The notes: generated from the letters alone by a model not told the origin. 64,000 nt of DNA from PALSA-612 sp035652235 (GCA_035652235.1 DASREE010000014.1:62001-126000); one strand, 5' to 3'. Positions 7,333-16,425 are shown, counted from the first letter of the stretch. Numbers and translations: made by a program.

Positions 7333-9426
7333 GTGACACGGCTGCCGTTCACAGCGGCGGCGAGGCAGCGTGCAGGCGGGCGGCGGTCCGAGCTCCGTGC
7401 GGTCCTGCTCCTCGCAGCGGTGGCGGCGCTTGTCGGGGGGCTGCTCCTCTCGCGCGGCTCGGGGCCCGTGGCGCCGACGCCGGCTCACACGCCGGCGACT
7501 GCGCCGCAGCGCCGCGACGCGCCTCGACCACGTCCGCCGCGCACGCTGGTCGAGCAGCGCCTTGGCGCGCTGACCGCGCCGGTGCGGGATGCCGCCGCCG
7601 CCGCGGTCGGCGGCGAGCGCGCGCTGCTCCTGGGCGGACTGACGGCGGCCGGCGCCTCGCGCGCCGACGTCCGCATCCTCACGCCGCGGGGTGACCGCAG
7701 GCACGGCGCGCTGCCCGCCGCCGTGCACGACGCAGCGGCCGTGCGCATCGGCTCGTCCGTCTATCTGTTCGGCGGCGGCGCGAGCGCGAGGGCGCAGAGC
7801 GACGCCATCGTTCGCGTCCCGCTGGGCACCGGCGCCGCGACGACGATCGGCCGGCTTCCGGCGCCGAGCTCCGACCAGTCTGCCGCCGTCATCGGCGGCA
7901 CCGCCTACGTCGTCGGCGGCTACACCGGCTCGCGCCGGCTGAGCACGATCGTCTCCTGGAAGCCCGGCTCGAACGCCCGCGTCGTTGCGCGCTTGCCGTT
8001 CGCGCTCCGCTACGCGGCGGTGACCGCCGTCGGCAGGACGCTCGTCATCGCAGGCGGCTCGCTGGAGCACGGGAAGGCGAGCTCCGCCGTCCTCGCGTAT
8101 ACGCCCGGCGGTGCGGTGCGCCTGATCGGACACCTGCCCGCGCCGACGACGCACGCCGCCGCCGCCGCCCTCGGCGGAGTCGCGTTCGTGATCGGCGGCC
8201 GCGGCGCGCGTCCGGGCAGCGTCGTCGACGCGATCGTCGCCGTCGATCCACGCCGGAGATCGATCCGCCGCGCGGGGACGCTCGCCTTCGCCCGCTCCGA
8301 TCTCGTCGCCGTCTCATTCGACGACAGGATCCTGCTCGCCGGCGGCCGCGACGAGAGCGGAGCGCTCGCCGACCTGAGCGAGCTCGTCCCGGCGAGCGCG
8401 CGGCCGTCCGGATCCGCCTCGGCGGCGGGTGGCGTGTATGCGTTCGATGGCGCCGACCGGCTCGGCGGCGCCGCACGATACGCCCGCCCGCTCGTCTACG
8501 TTCCGAACAGCGACAGCGCGACTGTCGACGTGATCGACCCGCGGACGAACACGATCGTCGAGCACTTCGCCGTCGGCCTGCTGCCGCAGCACGTCGTCCC
8601 CAGCTACGACCTGAAGACCTTGTACGTCACCAACGACGTCGGCAACAGCCTCACCGCCATCGACCCGCGCACCGGCAGGCCCGGCCGCACGATCCCGGTC
8701 GAGGACCCCTACAACCTGTACTTCACGCCCGACGGCCGCGACGCGATCGTCGTCGCCGAGCGGCTGCGCCGGCTCGACTTCCGTAACCCGCACACCTTCG
8801 CGCTCCACCGGTCGCTCACGGTTCCGTGCTCGGGCGTCGACCACATGGACTTCTCCGCCGGCGGGCGCTACCTGATCGCGAGCTGCGAGTTCTCCGGCCG
8901 GCTCGTCAAGGTCGACGTGCGGCAGAAGCGCGTCCTCGGCGTGCTCGACCTCCCCGACGCTCGCCGGGGCATGCCGCAGGACGTCCGCATCTCACCCGAC
9001 GGGAAGACGTTCTTCGTCGCGGATCTGACGGCCGGCGGCGTCTGGAAGGTCGACGGCGAACGTCTCGAGGTGACCGGGTTCATCCGCACCGGTAGGGGGG
9101 CACACGGTCTCTATCCCAGCCGCGACCGCAGGTATCTGTACGTCAGCAACCGCGGTGAGGGCTCCGTGTCGGTGATCAGCTTCCGCACGCAGAAGGTGAC
9201 GGAGAAGTGGCGGATTCCCGGCGGCGGCAGTCCCGACATGGGCGGCGTCTCCGCCGACGGCCGGGCGCTCTGGCTCTCCGGCCGCTACAACAGCGAGGTG
9301 TATGCGATCTCCACGCGCACCGGGCGGATGCTCGCCCGCATCCATGTCGGCGCCGGCCCCCACGGCCTGTGTGTCTGGCCGCAGCCGGGCCGCTACTCGC
9401 TCGGTCACACCGACAACATGCGCTGA
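7333..9426 (+). CDS. Membrane-anchored or secreted Kelch plus YVTN double beta-propeller protein
   Basis: A 697-residue protein with a basic N-terminus and one hydrophobic helix (residues 24-41), so it is exported and either anchored or cleaved. Residues about 75-365 hold Kelch-like blades with repeated GG motifs (LLGGL, LFGGG, VVGGY, IAGGS, LAGGRD). From about 385 there are YVTN-family blades with LVYVPNSDSATVDVID, TLYVTNDVGNSLTAID and YLYVSNRGEGSVSVIS. Two propellers in one chain suggest a binding or scaffold role; no catalytic residues were recognised. The next gene, a cytochrome c lipoprotein, overlaps its end, so the two may work together outside the membrane. Confidence 0.82.
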   Translation: MTRLPFTAAARQRAGGRRSELRAVLLLAAVAALVGGLLLSRGSGPVAPTPAHTPATAPQRRDAPRPRPPRTLVEQRLGALTAPVRDAAAAAVGGERALLLGGLTAAGASRADVRILTPRGDRRHGALPAAVHDAAAVRIGSSVYLFGGGASARAQSDAIVRVPLGTGAATTIGRLPAPSSDQSAAVIGGTAYVVGGYTGSRRLSTIVSWKPGSNARVVARLPFALRYAAVTAVGRTLVIAGGSLEHGKASSAVLAYTPGGAVRLIGHLPAPTTHAAAAALGGVAFVIGGRGARPGSVVDAIVAVDPRRRSIRRAGTLAFARSDLVAVSFDDRILLAGGRDESGALADLSELVPASARPSGSASAAGGVYAFDGADRLGGAARYARPLVYVPNSDSATVDVIDPRTNTIVEHFAVGLLPQHVVPSYDLKTLYVTNDVGNSLTAIDPRTGRPGRTIPVEDPYNLYFTPDGRDAIVVAERLRRLDFRNPHTFALHRSLTVPCSGVDHMDFSAGGRYLIASCEFSGRLVKVDVRQKRVLGVLDLPDARRGMPQDVRISPDGKTFFVADLTAGGVWKVDGERLEVTGFIRTGRGAHGLYPSRDRRYLYVSNRGEGSVSVISFRTQKVTEKWRIPGGGSPDMGGVSADGRALWLSGRYNSEVYAISTRTGRMLARIHVGAGPHGLCVWPQPGRYSLGHTDNMR

Positions 9427-9745
9427 CCGCCTGTGCCTGCTCCTAGCCGCAGCGGCGCTGACCGTGCTTCCGGCCGGCTGCGGCGGGAACGAGCGGGGGG
9501 AAACGAGCGGGCGACAGGCAACGCTGGCGCAGCGTGGCGCGGCGGTGTTCGTCGCCGCCTGCGCACGCTGCCACACGCTCACCGGCCACGACAGCCGGGC
9601 TGCGGGCGGCGACCTGGCGATCGCCGAGCTGAGCGCTGGCGCGGTCGAGAGCTTCGTCCACGTCATGCCCGTCCACCTGACACGCGCCGAGGAAGCCGCG
9701 GTCGCCGCCTACGTCGACGCCGCCGCGGCGAGGCGACACCGCTGA
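9371..9745 (+). CDS. Mono-haem cytochrome c lipoprotein
   Basis: A small exported c-type cytochrome, 124 residues if GTG 9371 is the start; the start is uncertain because the frame is open upstream inside the propeller gene. A hydrophobic stretch ends in the lipobox LPAGC, with Cys37 lipidated. The haem motif is CARCH (residues 64-68) and Met99 in HVMP is the likely axial ligand. The size is that of a minimal class I cytochrome. The overlap with the propeller gene, and the transglycosylase starting 3 nt after its stop, suggest one operon. The electron partner is unknown. Confidence 0.75.
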   Translation: MSGRSRAATRSVTPTTCADRLCLLLAAAALTVLPAGCGGNERGETSGRQATLAQRGAAVFVAACARCHTLTGHDSRAAGGDLAIAELSAGAVESFVHVMPVHLTRAEEAAVAAYVDAAAARRHR

Positions 9746-9747
9746 CG

Positions 9748-10704
9748 ATGCCGCACGGTCCCCTGCGCTCGACCGGGATGCGCCGGCTCGCCTCGGCGCT
9801 TGCCCTGCTGCTGCTCTGCGCGGTCACCGCGGGCGCAGCCGCGTGGGCTACCAGCCCGACCCCGTCGGCCCTCCAGGCACGCGTCGAGACGTGGCTCGGC
9901 AAGGCCGCGGGTACGCGAGTCGGGCTCGGCGCCGTCCCGGCTGTCCTGCGCGAGGCGGTGGTAGCGACCGAGGACGAGCGCTTCTACCACCACCACGGCA
10001 TCGACCTGATCGGAATCGTGAGGGCGCTCCCGTACGACATCACGCACCTCACCTTCGGGCAGGGCGCGAGCACCATCACCGAGCAGGTCGCGAAGGTCCT
10101 GTATCTGGGCGGGAACGACCACAGCCCGTGGCGCAAGCTGGAGGATGCTGCGGTCGCCTGGAAGCTGGAGAACCGCTACACGAAGTCGCAGATCCTCGCC
10201 GCCTACCTGAACAGCGCCTACTTCGGCGAGCACGCGTACGGGATCGACGCGGCGAGCGAGCGCTACTTCGGGCTTCCGCCGCGACGGCTCACCGCCGCGC
10301 AAGCGAGCCTGCTCGCCGGCCTGATCCAGGCTCCGTCTCGCTACGACCCGTACCGGCATCCGGCACTGGCGCGGAGTCGCCAGGCGGAGGTGCTGCGTTC
10401 GCTCGTTCGCACCGGCAGGCTTACGGTCAGCCGGGCAGCGAGCGTGCTTGCGCGGCCGTTGCGCCTGCGCTCGGGCGCGGTCCTGCCAGCGGTGCGCGGC
10501 GTCGACCTCGCGCCGGGGCCCGCGTTCGTCTGGTGGCAGCTCCTGCTCGGGGCAGGAGTCATCGTCACGGCCTGCGCCGCGCTCGTGGCCACCCGTTTGC
10601 GCCGTGTGCGGCTCCTCCCCGGCGTCGTCTTGCTCAGGCTCGTCCTTGCCGCCGCCGCCGTCGTCGGCGCGACCGCGATCGTGCGCTCGTTCCGGACCGC
10701 CTGA
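9748..10704 (+). CDS. GT51 monofunctional peptidoglycan transglycosylase with C-terminal membrane helices
   Basis: This 318-residue enzyme polymerises lipid II into glycan strands. After an N-terminal signal anchor (residues 14-33) come the GT51 motifs: ATEDERFYHHHGID with catalytic Glu75, QGASTITEQVAK, RKLEDAAVAWKLE and AAYLNSAYFGEHAYGI. It lacks a transpeptidase domain. Unlike typical monofunctional forms, it ends with two further hydrophobic segments (about residues 255-278 and 288-310), so the C-terminus is membrane-bound. ATG 9748 follows the cytochrome stop by 2 nt. Confidence 0.88.
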   Translation: MPHGPLRSTGMRRLASALALLLLCAVTAGAAAWATSPTPSALQARVETWLGKAAGTRVGLGAVPAVLREAVVATEDERFYHHHGIDLIGIVRALPYDITHLTFGQGASTITEQVAKVLYLGGNDHSPWRKLEDAAVAWKLENRYTKSQILAAYLNSAYFGEHAYGIDAASERYFGLPPRRLTAAQASLLAGLIQAPSRYDPYRHPALARSRQAEVLRSLVRTGRLTVSRAASVLARPLRLRSGAVLPAVRGVDLAPGPAFVWWQLLLGAGVIVTACAALVATRLRRVRLLPGVVLLRLVLAAAAVVGATAIVRSFRTA

Positions 10705-10771
10705 CAGATGGGGACTCGGCCGTCTGCAGGAGGTGCGGCCGTTCGGTCGGCTGCGCGCGGCGGATGCCGGG

Positions 10772-13231
10772 CTACCGCGCCACGGGCACGAGCCGGCGCA
10801 GGCGCTCGAGCTCGGCGGGCAGGTAGAAGCCGAGCGGGACGAGCACGGCCGGGTACAGGAGGACGAGCAGCACCGCCACCGGAAGCGGCACGTGCAGCGC
10901 GCTCCCGGCCACGTTCAGCCCGACCGCCGCCAGCGCCGCGAGCAGCACGCGGCGCCACTGGTAGGCGACGTAGTACACGCGCTGGGAGTAGACGATCATG
11001 CCGAGGAACAGCGCCACGTAGGCGGCGACGGTCGCGATGGCGGCGCCGATCATGCCGTAGGGCGGGATCAGCGCCACGTTCAGCCCGATGTTGACGGCGG
11101 CGGCGAAGCCGGCGATCACCCAGTTCCACTGCGTCTTGCGGGCGCGCCCGGAGCCGATCGCCATCACCGTGTAGGCGGCGTAGGCGGCGGTGCCGAAGGC
11201 GAGGAGCGCCACCGCGTCCGCCGCCCGGTAGAAGCCAGCGTTGCGCGCGAGCAGGTGGACGAGCCACGGCGCGAGCAGGCCGAGCCCGACGGCCACCCAG
11301 GAGGTGACGAGCACGACGTACGTGAGCACGTACGAGTAGGTGCGGCGCGCCTCGCGGTCGTCCTCGATCGAGTATGCGAACGCGGGCCAGGCGGCGCGGA
11401 ACGCGACGAGCAGGAACACGACCGCCGACGAGATGCGCACGGCGACCGAGTAGACGCCGACCTCCGCCTGGCCTTTGTAGTGCGCGAGGAACAGCCGGTC
11501 GATGAAGTTGATCGCCCACAGCGCGAGCGCCGCCGGGACGAGCGGCATGCCGAAACGATTCATGCCTCGCAGCAGGGCGCGGCTGAACTGGAGGCCGAGC
11601 TGGTAGCGCCGGTAGGCGAGGAGGGCGGCGTAGACGCACAGCGTGCCGATGAAGTTGCCGACCAGCACCCCGAGCGGCCCCTTGTGCGCGGCGGCGACCA
11701 GGCCGACGGTGGCGCCGACCGTGATCAGGATGTTCGCCAGGCTGGCGAAGACGAACGCGACCGCCCGCTCCTCGACGCGGAAGAGCGAGGTGAGCTGCTC
11801 GTAGTTCATCTGCGCCCAGAAGCCGACGGCCGAGGCGCGCACCAGCCCCGGCGAGCTCCCCATCTGGAGCAGGTGGGCGATCTGGTCGGCGAAGACGTTC
11901 GCGGCCACGAGCCCGAAGGTCGCGCTCGCCATCGTGAACCAGAAGCTCGTCCGGACGATGAGGATGCGCTCCTCCCGGTCGGTCGTGTCGAAGTAGAAGC
12001 GGAAGAACGCGCTCGTGATCCCGGCCCGGAGGATGATGGTCAGCACCGAGCTGGCGGCGACGAGCGTCTCGATCTTCCCGTAGTCGGACGTGGACAGGTA
12101 CGAGGTGTAGAGGGGCAGGAGGAGCACGGCGAGGATGCGCGACACGAGCCCGCCCAGGCCGTAGATGGCCGACTGCGTCGCGAGCCGCCTGATCTGGTCG
12201 AAGATCGGCAAGCGGGCGGCGGGCGCCTCCCGCCGGGGTCGCCTGCGGGCGGCGGGCGCAGGCGCCGGCTCGCGTTCCCGGATCGCGTCGTAGATGTCGA
12301 TGAGGTCGCCGGCGTTGCGGTCGGCGTCGTGGACCCGCTCGACGTAGGCGCGGCTCTGGGCGCCGATCCGCCGCCGCTCGGCCGGCGACTCGACGAGCGG
12401 GCGCAGCGCGTCGGCGAGCGTGTCGCGGCTGGCGCGGACGATCGGCACCGACACGTCGAACGCCTGCTCCGTGCGCGCGACGGCCTCCTCGTGCAGGTGG
12501 GTGACCACCGGCTTGCCGAGCGCCATCGCCTCGATCGCAAACAGGCCGTACCAGCCGGCGTTCAGCTGGTCGACGACGATGTCGGCGCGGGCGTAGCGGG
12601 CCCGCGCCTCCTCGTGGTGCAGCCCCTCGACGATCTCCAGGTCGACGTCGAGCTGCCGGCAGGCCTCGATCACCTGGTCGGTGCCCTTGCGCTTGCGGTT
12701 CGACGGGGCGTGGACGACGAGCGGGCGCCTGCGGTCGCTCGGCGGCACCGGCTCGATGGCGCTCAGGTCGATCCCGGGAGGAACGACGTACGCGGACGGG
12801 ACCCAGCGGGAGGCGTCGTAGGAGCCGACGATCTGCGCGTCGGCGCGGTTCGCGTACTCGAGCTGCTCGGGCGTCTTGCCGCGGATGTCGGAGCCGAGGA
12901 AGTGGTAGACGGAGCGCTTGCCGAACGCGTGCAGGATCGGGAACTGCAGCGACTTGGGCACGAGCGTGAGCCCGAAGTAGAAGTGGAAGATGTCCGTCTC
13001 GGGCAGGAGGCGGAGGAAGGCGCCCCACTGCACGCGCTGCCGTGCCAGGAAGCCGCGCTCGGAGCGGGCGAGCGAGATGTCTGCCTCCGGGTGCATGCGG
13101 TAGCGGCCGAAGACGACGAGCCGGGCGTCGACCCCCCGGCGGCGCAGCGCGAGCACGTTCTGCCAGGGGACGCCCGCGGTGTTGATCGGGCAGTGCACGA
13201 CCCGGAGGGGACGCTCGTCTCGAGATCTCAC
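10772..13231 (-). CDS. Fusion of GT4-type glycosyltransferase and Wzx/MOP polysaccharide flippase
   Basis: An 819-residue fusion. Residues 1-320 form a GT-B glycosyltransferase of the GT4 type: a nucleotide-sugar half with LFAIEAMALGKPVV (Glu234) and a preceding HAPSNRKRKGTD loop. An Ala/Pro/Arg linker (about 321-340) leads to a complete MOP-superfamily flippase with roughly twelve to fourteen helices, starting at SAIYGLGGLVSRI and ending near 800. The chain would add a sugar to a lipid-linked glycan at the inner face and flip the product. The frame is continuous, with no internal start needed. GTG 13231 is the start. These activities are normally separate proteins. Confidence 0.88.
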   Translation of the reverse strand: MRSRDERPLRVVHCPINTAGVPWQNVLALRRRGVDARLVVFGRYRMHPEADISLARSERGFLARQRVQWGAFLRLLPETDIFHFYFGLTLVPKSLQFPILHAFGKRSVYHFLGSDIRGKTPEQLEYANRADAQIVGSYDASRWVPSAYVVPPGIDLSAIEPVPPSDRRRPLVVHAPSNRKRKGTDQVIEACRQLDVDLEIVEGLHHEEARARYARADIVVDQLNAGWYGLFAIEAMALGKPVVTHLHEEAVARTEQAFDVSVPIVRASRDTLADALRPLVESPAERRRIGAQSRAYVERVHDADRNAGDLIDIYDAIREREPAPAPAARRRPRREAPAARLPIFDQIRRLATQSAIYGLGGLVSRILAVLLLPLYTSYLSTSDYGKIETLVAASSVLTIILRAGITSAFFRFYFDTTDREERILIVRTSFWFTMASATFGLVAANVFADQIAHLLQMGSSPGLVRASAVGFWAQMNYEQLTSLFRVEERAVAFVFASLANILITVGATVGLVAAAHKGPLGVLVGNFIGTLCVYAALLAYRRYQLGLQFSRALLRGMNRFGMPLVPAALALWAINFIDRLFLAHYKGQAEVGVYSVAVRISSAVVFLLVAFRAAWPAFAYSIEDDREARRTYSYVLTYVVLVTSWVAVGLGLLAPWLVHLLARNAGFYRAADAVALLAFGTAAYAAYTVMAIGSGRARKTQWNWVIAGFAAAVNIGLNVALIPPYGMIGAAIATVAAYVALFLGMIVYSQRVYYVAYQWRRVLLAALAAVGLNVAGSALHVPLPVAVLLVLLYPAVLVPLGFYLPAELERLRRLVPVAR

Positions 13232-13497
13232 GCTATCGGCACGCTCCCGTCACCCGCGCGCAGCACGTCACGCCTACCATGGTGCACCCCACCCCTGGGG
13301 TGGGGGGTGGGATGGTGGGTGGCCACCGCCCCCGGCGCACGACCGGTCGGCCGCGGCCGGGAAGACGCGGTCTTCGCCGGCCCCACCGCGTCGGGACGCT
13401 TCCGGCTCGGGACGCTCCGCCACCCCCGGGCGCCGCTGCGCCGAGCCCGTGCCTGCGCGCGCTGCGGGGCGTTCTCCCTTCTCCCTTGCCACAGCGG
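13232..13497. other. Non-coding gap with palindrome and G-quadruplex-like tract
   Basis: These 266 nt separate two minus-strand genes and hold no credible gene. At 13287-13305 there is a perfect inverted repeat of CCCCACCCC around one T. The right arm runs on into a plus-strand G-rich tract with four runs of three or more G (13297-13319), which meets the usual G-quadruplex pattern. It may end the transcript of the ATP-grasp gene or block polymerase. Confidence 0.45.
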
Positions 13498-14541
13498 TCA
13501 CTCGTCCCATTCGACCTGGTCGAAGAAGCGGAGCGCCCGCCGGCTGGGGCGGATCCTCGGCGCGAGCGCGGCGAGCTCCTCGGCGGAGATCTCGCCGAGC
13601 GCGTGCTTGACCCCGAGCCACGGCAGGTTCAGGTCCTCCTGGTAGACGATCGTCGAGATGCGCGGGTTGATCTCGATCACGCACTCGCCCACGAGCTGGA
13701 TGTTGAAGAAGTGGTCGAGCGCGAGCTCGGCGACGATCCGCTCGGCCCGCTCCATCAGAGCCGGATCGACGAGCGTCTCGAAGTACATGGCGAGCCCGGC
13801 CCGCATCGCCTCGCGCGTCTTCGGGTGGCCGAGCAGGACGCGCCCGCCCGAGGCGATGCCGTCGACCGTCCGCTCCCTCCCCTCGGCCAGCTCCATCACG
13901 AGGAGCTCCGTCTCGTCGTCGGACCCGAGCGCCTCGACGAGATCCTCGAGCCGGAGCGCCTCGGCCATGCCCGGCCGGTTGGCGAGCAGCTGCTCGCGCC
14001 GGTCGGCCGTCGCCGACAGGACGCGGAAGCCGCGCGTGCCCGACGAGAACACGGGCTTCACGCACACGGTCCGCTCCGGGTAGCCGAGCTCGCCCGCCGC
14101 GCGCGCCACCGCCGTCGCGCCGGCGACGCGCCGCCAGGCCGGGCCGCGCACGCCGATCGCGTCCAGCAGCGCGTAGCACGCCGCCTTGTCGTTGCACCGC
14201 CTCACCGCCTCCTGCGACGAGACGAGCGCCGTCGCGCCCTCCTCGGCCAGGCGCGCCTTCGCGCCGGCGAGGCCGTCGAGGTCGAACGACGACTGCGGCA
14301 GCACGACGCGCACGCCCTCGCGCCTGCACACGTCGAGCACCGCGTCGGGGAAGCCGGGATCGCCCCCGGGCGGCACGAGGTGGAAGGCGTCGCAGAGGTG
14401 GCGGCCGACGGCCCGCGCCGACATGTCCGTGCCGACCAGCCGCACCGCCCGCTCGCCGTTTCCCCGCAGCGCGCGCAGCAGCGCGGCCGTCCCGGGAGCG
14501 CCGCAGGCCGAGACGAGGATCGTCAGCGGCTCGGCGCTCAT
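13498..14541 (-). CDS. ATP-grasp ligase, carbamoyl-phosphate-synthase-like
   Basis: A 347-residue ATP-grasp enzyme, the family that joins a carboxylate (via acyl-phosphate) to an amine or similar nucleophile. An N-terminal Rossmann-like subdomain (ILVSACGAPGTAALLRAL) is followed by the ATP-binding lid SSGTRGF (166-172) after a VKP motif. The metal site CVIEINPR has Glu290, Asn292 and Arg294. It is the last gene of a minus-strand set: methyltransferase, ATP-grasp, deacetylase-like, then this gene 22 nt on. In this setting it probably attaches an acyl or amino-acyl group to a glycan precursor; the substrate is not known. Confidence 0.82.
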   Translation of the reverse strand: MSAEPLTILVSACGAPGTAALLRALRGNGERAVRLVGTDMSARAVGRHLCDAFHLVPPGGDPGFPDAVLDVCRREGVRVVLPQSSFDLDGLAGAKARLAEEGATALVSSQEAVRRCNDKAACYALLDAIGVRGPAWRRVAGATAVARAAGELGYPERTVCVKPVFSSGTRGFRVLSATADRREQLLANRPGMAEALRLEDLVEALGSDDETELLVMELAEGRERTVDGIASGGRVLLGHPKTREAMRAGLAMYFETLVDPALMERAERIVAELALDHFFNIQLVGECVIEINPRISTIVYQEDLNLPWLGVKHALGEISAEELAALAPRIRPSRRALRFFDQVEWDE

Positions 14542-14563
14542 ACGGCGACTGCGGCCCGGCGGG

Positions 14564-15217
14564 TCACGACAGGTCTATTCGATCAGCCTCGAGCCTGTCG
14601 AGGCGCAGGTCCCGCTCCGCGTCGAGCAGCGCCAGCATCGTCTCCCGCATCGTCGCTCCCGGGTAGACCCACACCTCGGGGTGGACGAGGAGCTGCAGCC
14701 ACGGCAGCACTCCGCGGGCGAGCGCCTCGTGCGGGCAGCCGTGCCGCCAGCGCTGGTTCGAGTCGGAGCGGTAGCAGGCGGGGTCGAAGTAGCCGGGCTG
14801 CATGGCGTTGACGGCGCCCTCGATCGGTGCCGTCATGTACTCGGGATCGGGGTTGTGCCAGGCGACGACCGGATCGAAGCGCTCGTCGAGGTCGGCGTCC
14901 GGGTAGAGGGCGTGCAGGCCGACCCGGTGGCCGAGCCGGCGCAGGCGCTCGAGCGCCGCCTCGCCGGACGGCGCTGCCAGGTTGTAGAACTCGCTGCGCG
15001 TCATCAGGAAGTAGGTGGCCGGCGCCTCGAGCTCGGCCTCGAGCTCGGCCATGGCGAGCGCCGCCTCCAGCGACAGGTCGACGTCGTGGCGGAGCAGGAG
15101 GTCGCCTGGCCGCGGCGGCCGGTCGAAGAAGGCGAAGCGGTAGCCGCCCGTCCGTGCCGCCTGGAGCAGCTCCCGGTAGTGGGCGAGGTCGAAGGCGCAC
15201 GCCGCCGGTGCGCTCAC
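14564..15217 (-). CDS. Polysaccharide-deacetylase-like (NodB-fold) protein
   Basis: A 217-residue protein with LLLRHDVDLSLEAAL near the N-terminus (HDVD at 44-47), the form that replaces the TFDDG metal motif in deacetylase relatives found in glycan clusters. It also has ATYFLMTRSEFYNL and GHRVGLHALYPDAD. It would remove an acyl group from a sugar, or act on a related substrate. It has no signal peptide, so it works in the cytoplasm. Its ATG overlaps the upstream ATP-grasp stop by 4 nt (15214-15217), so the two are coupled. The canonical HxxxH metal pair is not obvious, so activity is less certain than fold. Confidence 0.72.
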   Translation of the reverse strand: MSAPAACAFDLAHYRELLQAARTGGYRFAFFDRPPRPGDLLLRHDVDLSLEAALAMAELEAELEAPATYFLMTRSEFYNLAAPSGEAALERLRRLGHRVGLHALYPDADLDERFDPVVAWHNPDPEYMTAPIEGAVNAMQPGYFDPACYRSDSNQRWRHGCPHEALARGVLPWLQLLVHPEVWVYPGATMRETMLALLDAERDLRLDRLEADRIDLS

Positions 15218-16425
15218 GCAACCTCCACCTCGATCGCGGCGGCAGCCGCGCGCGCCCGCTCGAGCGCCTCGTCCGCGGTGTTCGCAGTCGCGATCACGAA
15301 GCCCTTGCGGTCGCCGTCGACCCGCACCGGCCGCACCGTGTCGCCGGGGTGCAGGTAGACCTCGGCGCCGACCACGCCCGGGAGCATGCGGACGCGCTCG
15401 AGCCCGTTCAGGCGCCGTACGACGCCTGGCTGCAGCGGTCCCGGCTCGGCGGTGAGGAAAAAGACGGCGAGCGGCTGCGGCGCCCGGGCGCGGGCCAGCA
15501 GCGCGTCGACCGGCTGTCCGAGCGACTGCCGGAGCGCGACCTCGATCAGGTCGACACCGACGCCGAGCCGGGCCACCTCGTCCATCTGTCCGGCAGGCAC
15601 GCGTGCTGCCACCTCGAGCACGAGCGCGTCGCCGGCGGCGGTGACGAGCAGCTGCGGGTAGGCGACCCCGTCGCGCAGGCCGACGGCTCGGACGGTCTCG
15701 GCGGCCACCCGCTCCGCCTCCGCCCGAGCCGGCCCCGCGAGGCTCGAGGGGAAGACGTGCGCGAGCGCGACGCCGAAGCCGGGACTCGCGCCGTCCGGCC
15801 GCAGCCGGTCGGAGAGGGTGAGGAGCCGGGGCTCGCCCGCGCAGGCGACGAGCAGCGCGTTCACCTCCAGACCGTGGTGGAAGCGCTCGACGATCGCCTC
15901 GCCCGACGGCGACTCCGCCAGCGTCTGCGGCAGCCGCTCGGCCAGCTCGGACCGCGAGCGGATGCAGAACACGCCGCGCTGGCCGGCCGAGTCGGCCGGC
16001 TTGAGCACCGCCGGCAACCCGACCCGGTCGAGGGCGTCCGCGTCATCTGCCCCGCGCACCGCCGCGAACGGCGGCTGCGGGATGCCGGCCGCCGCCAGCC
16101 TGCGTCGCATCGCCAGCTTGTTCGTCGCCGCGCGCGCCGTCGTACGGCCGATCCCCGGCAGCCCGAGCTCCTCGGCGACGGCGGCGACAACGGGGACGGC
16201 GCGGTCCGAGAAGGCGGTGAGGACGCCGTCGACCGCGTGCCTGCGCCCGGCGTCGGCGACGGCGGCGGCGTTCGCGAAGTCGACGACCTCGTGCGCGTCG
16301 GCCTCCGCCAGCCCCGGCGCCTGCGCGTCGCGATCGACCGCGACGACGCGGCAGCCGAGCTCGCGCAGCCGGCGGATCGCGCGTCGCTGGTGCCGGCCGG
16401 CACCGACGAAGAGGACGGCGGGCAC
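15214..16425 (-). CDS. ATP-grasp ligase (PurK/CarB-like)
   Basis: A 403-residue ATP-grasp protein. The N-terminal domain has VLFVGAGRHQRRAI and VVAVDRDAQAPG; the central domain has TNKLAMRRRL and VLKPADSAGQRG; the C-terminal part has LVLEVAARVPAGQMDE. The VDR..(A)APG block is shared with the ATP-grasp gene at 21705, so the two are paralogues of one subfamily. GTG 16425 is the only start giving a full Rossmann strand, 8 nt after the methyltransferase stop. It probably couples a carboxylic acid to an amino sugar or nucleotide-sugar intermediate, an inference from the amino-sugar genes nearby. Confidence 0.82.
   Translation of the reverse strand: MPAVLFVGAGRHQRRAIRRLRELGCRVVAVDRDAQAPGLAEADAHEVVDFANAAAVADAGRRHAVDGVLTAFSDRAVPVVAAVAEELGLPGIGRTTARAATNKLAMRRRLAAAGIPQPPFAAVRGADDADALDRVGLPAVLKPADSAGQRGVFCIRSRSELAERLPQTLAESPSGEAIVERFHHGLEVNALLVACAGEPRLLTLSDRLRPDGASPGFGVALAHVFPSSLAGPARAEAERVAAETVRAVGLRDGVAYPQLLVTAAGDALVLEVAARVPAGQMDEVARLGVGVDLIEVALRQSLGQPVDALLARARAPQPLAVFFLTAEPGPLQPGVVRRLNGLERVRMLPGVVGAEVYLHPGDTVRPVRVDGDRKGFVIATANTADEALERARAAAAAIEVEVA

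Noticed and set aside
10705..10771. Terminator between the convergent transglycosylase and fusion gene
   Set aside because: I found no stem longer than about 5 bp with a short loop in these 67 nt, so no terminator is claimed.
10448..13645. A 1065-codon plus-strand open frame
   Set aside because: It lies antisense to the GT4-flippase fusion, which has clear motifs and helices. The plus-strand reading is low-complexity and has none.
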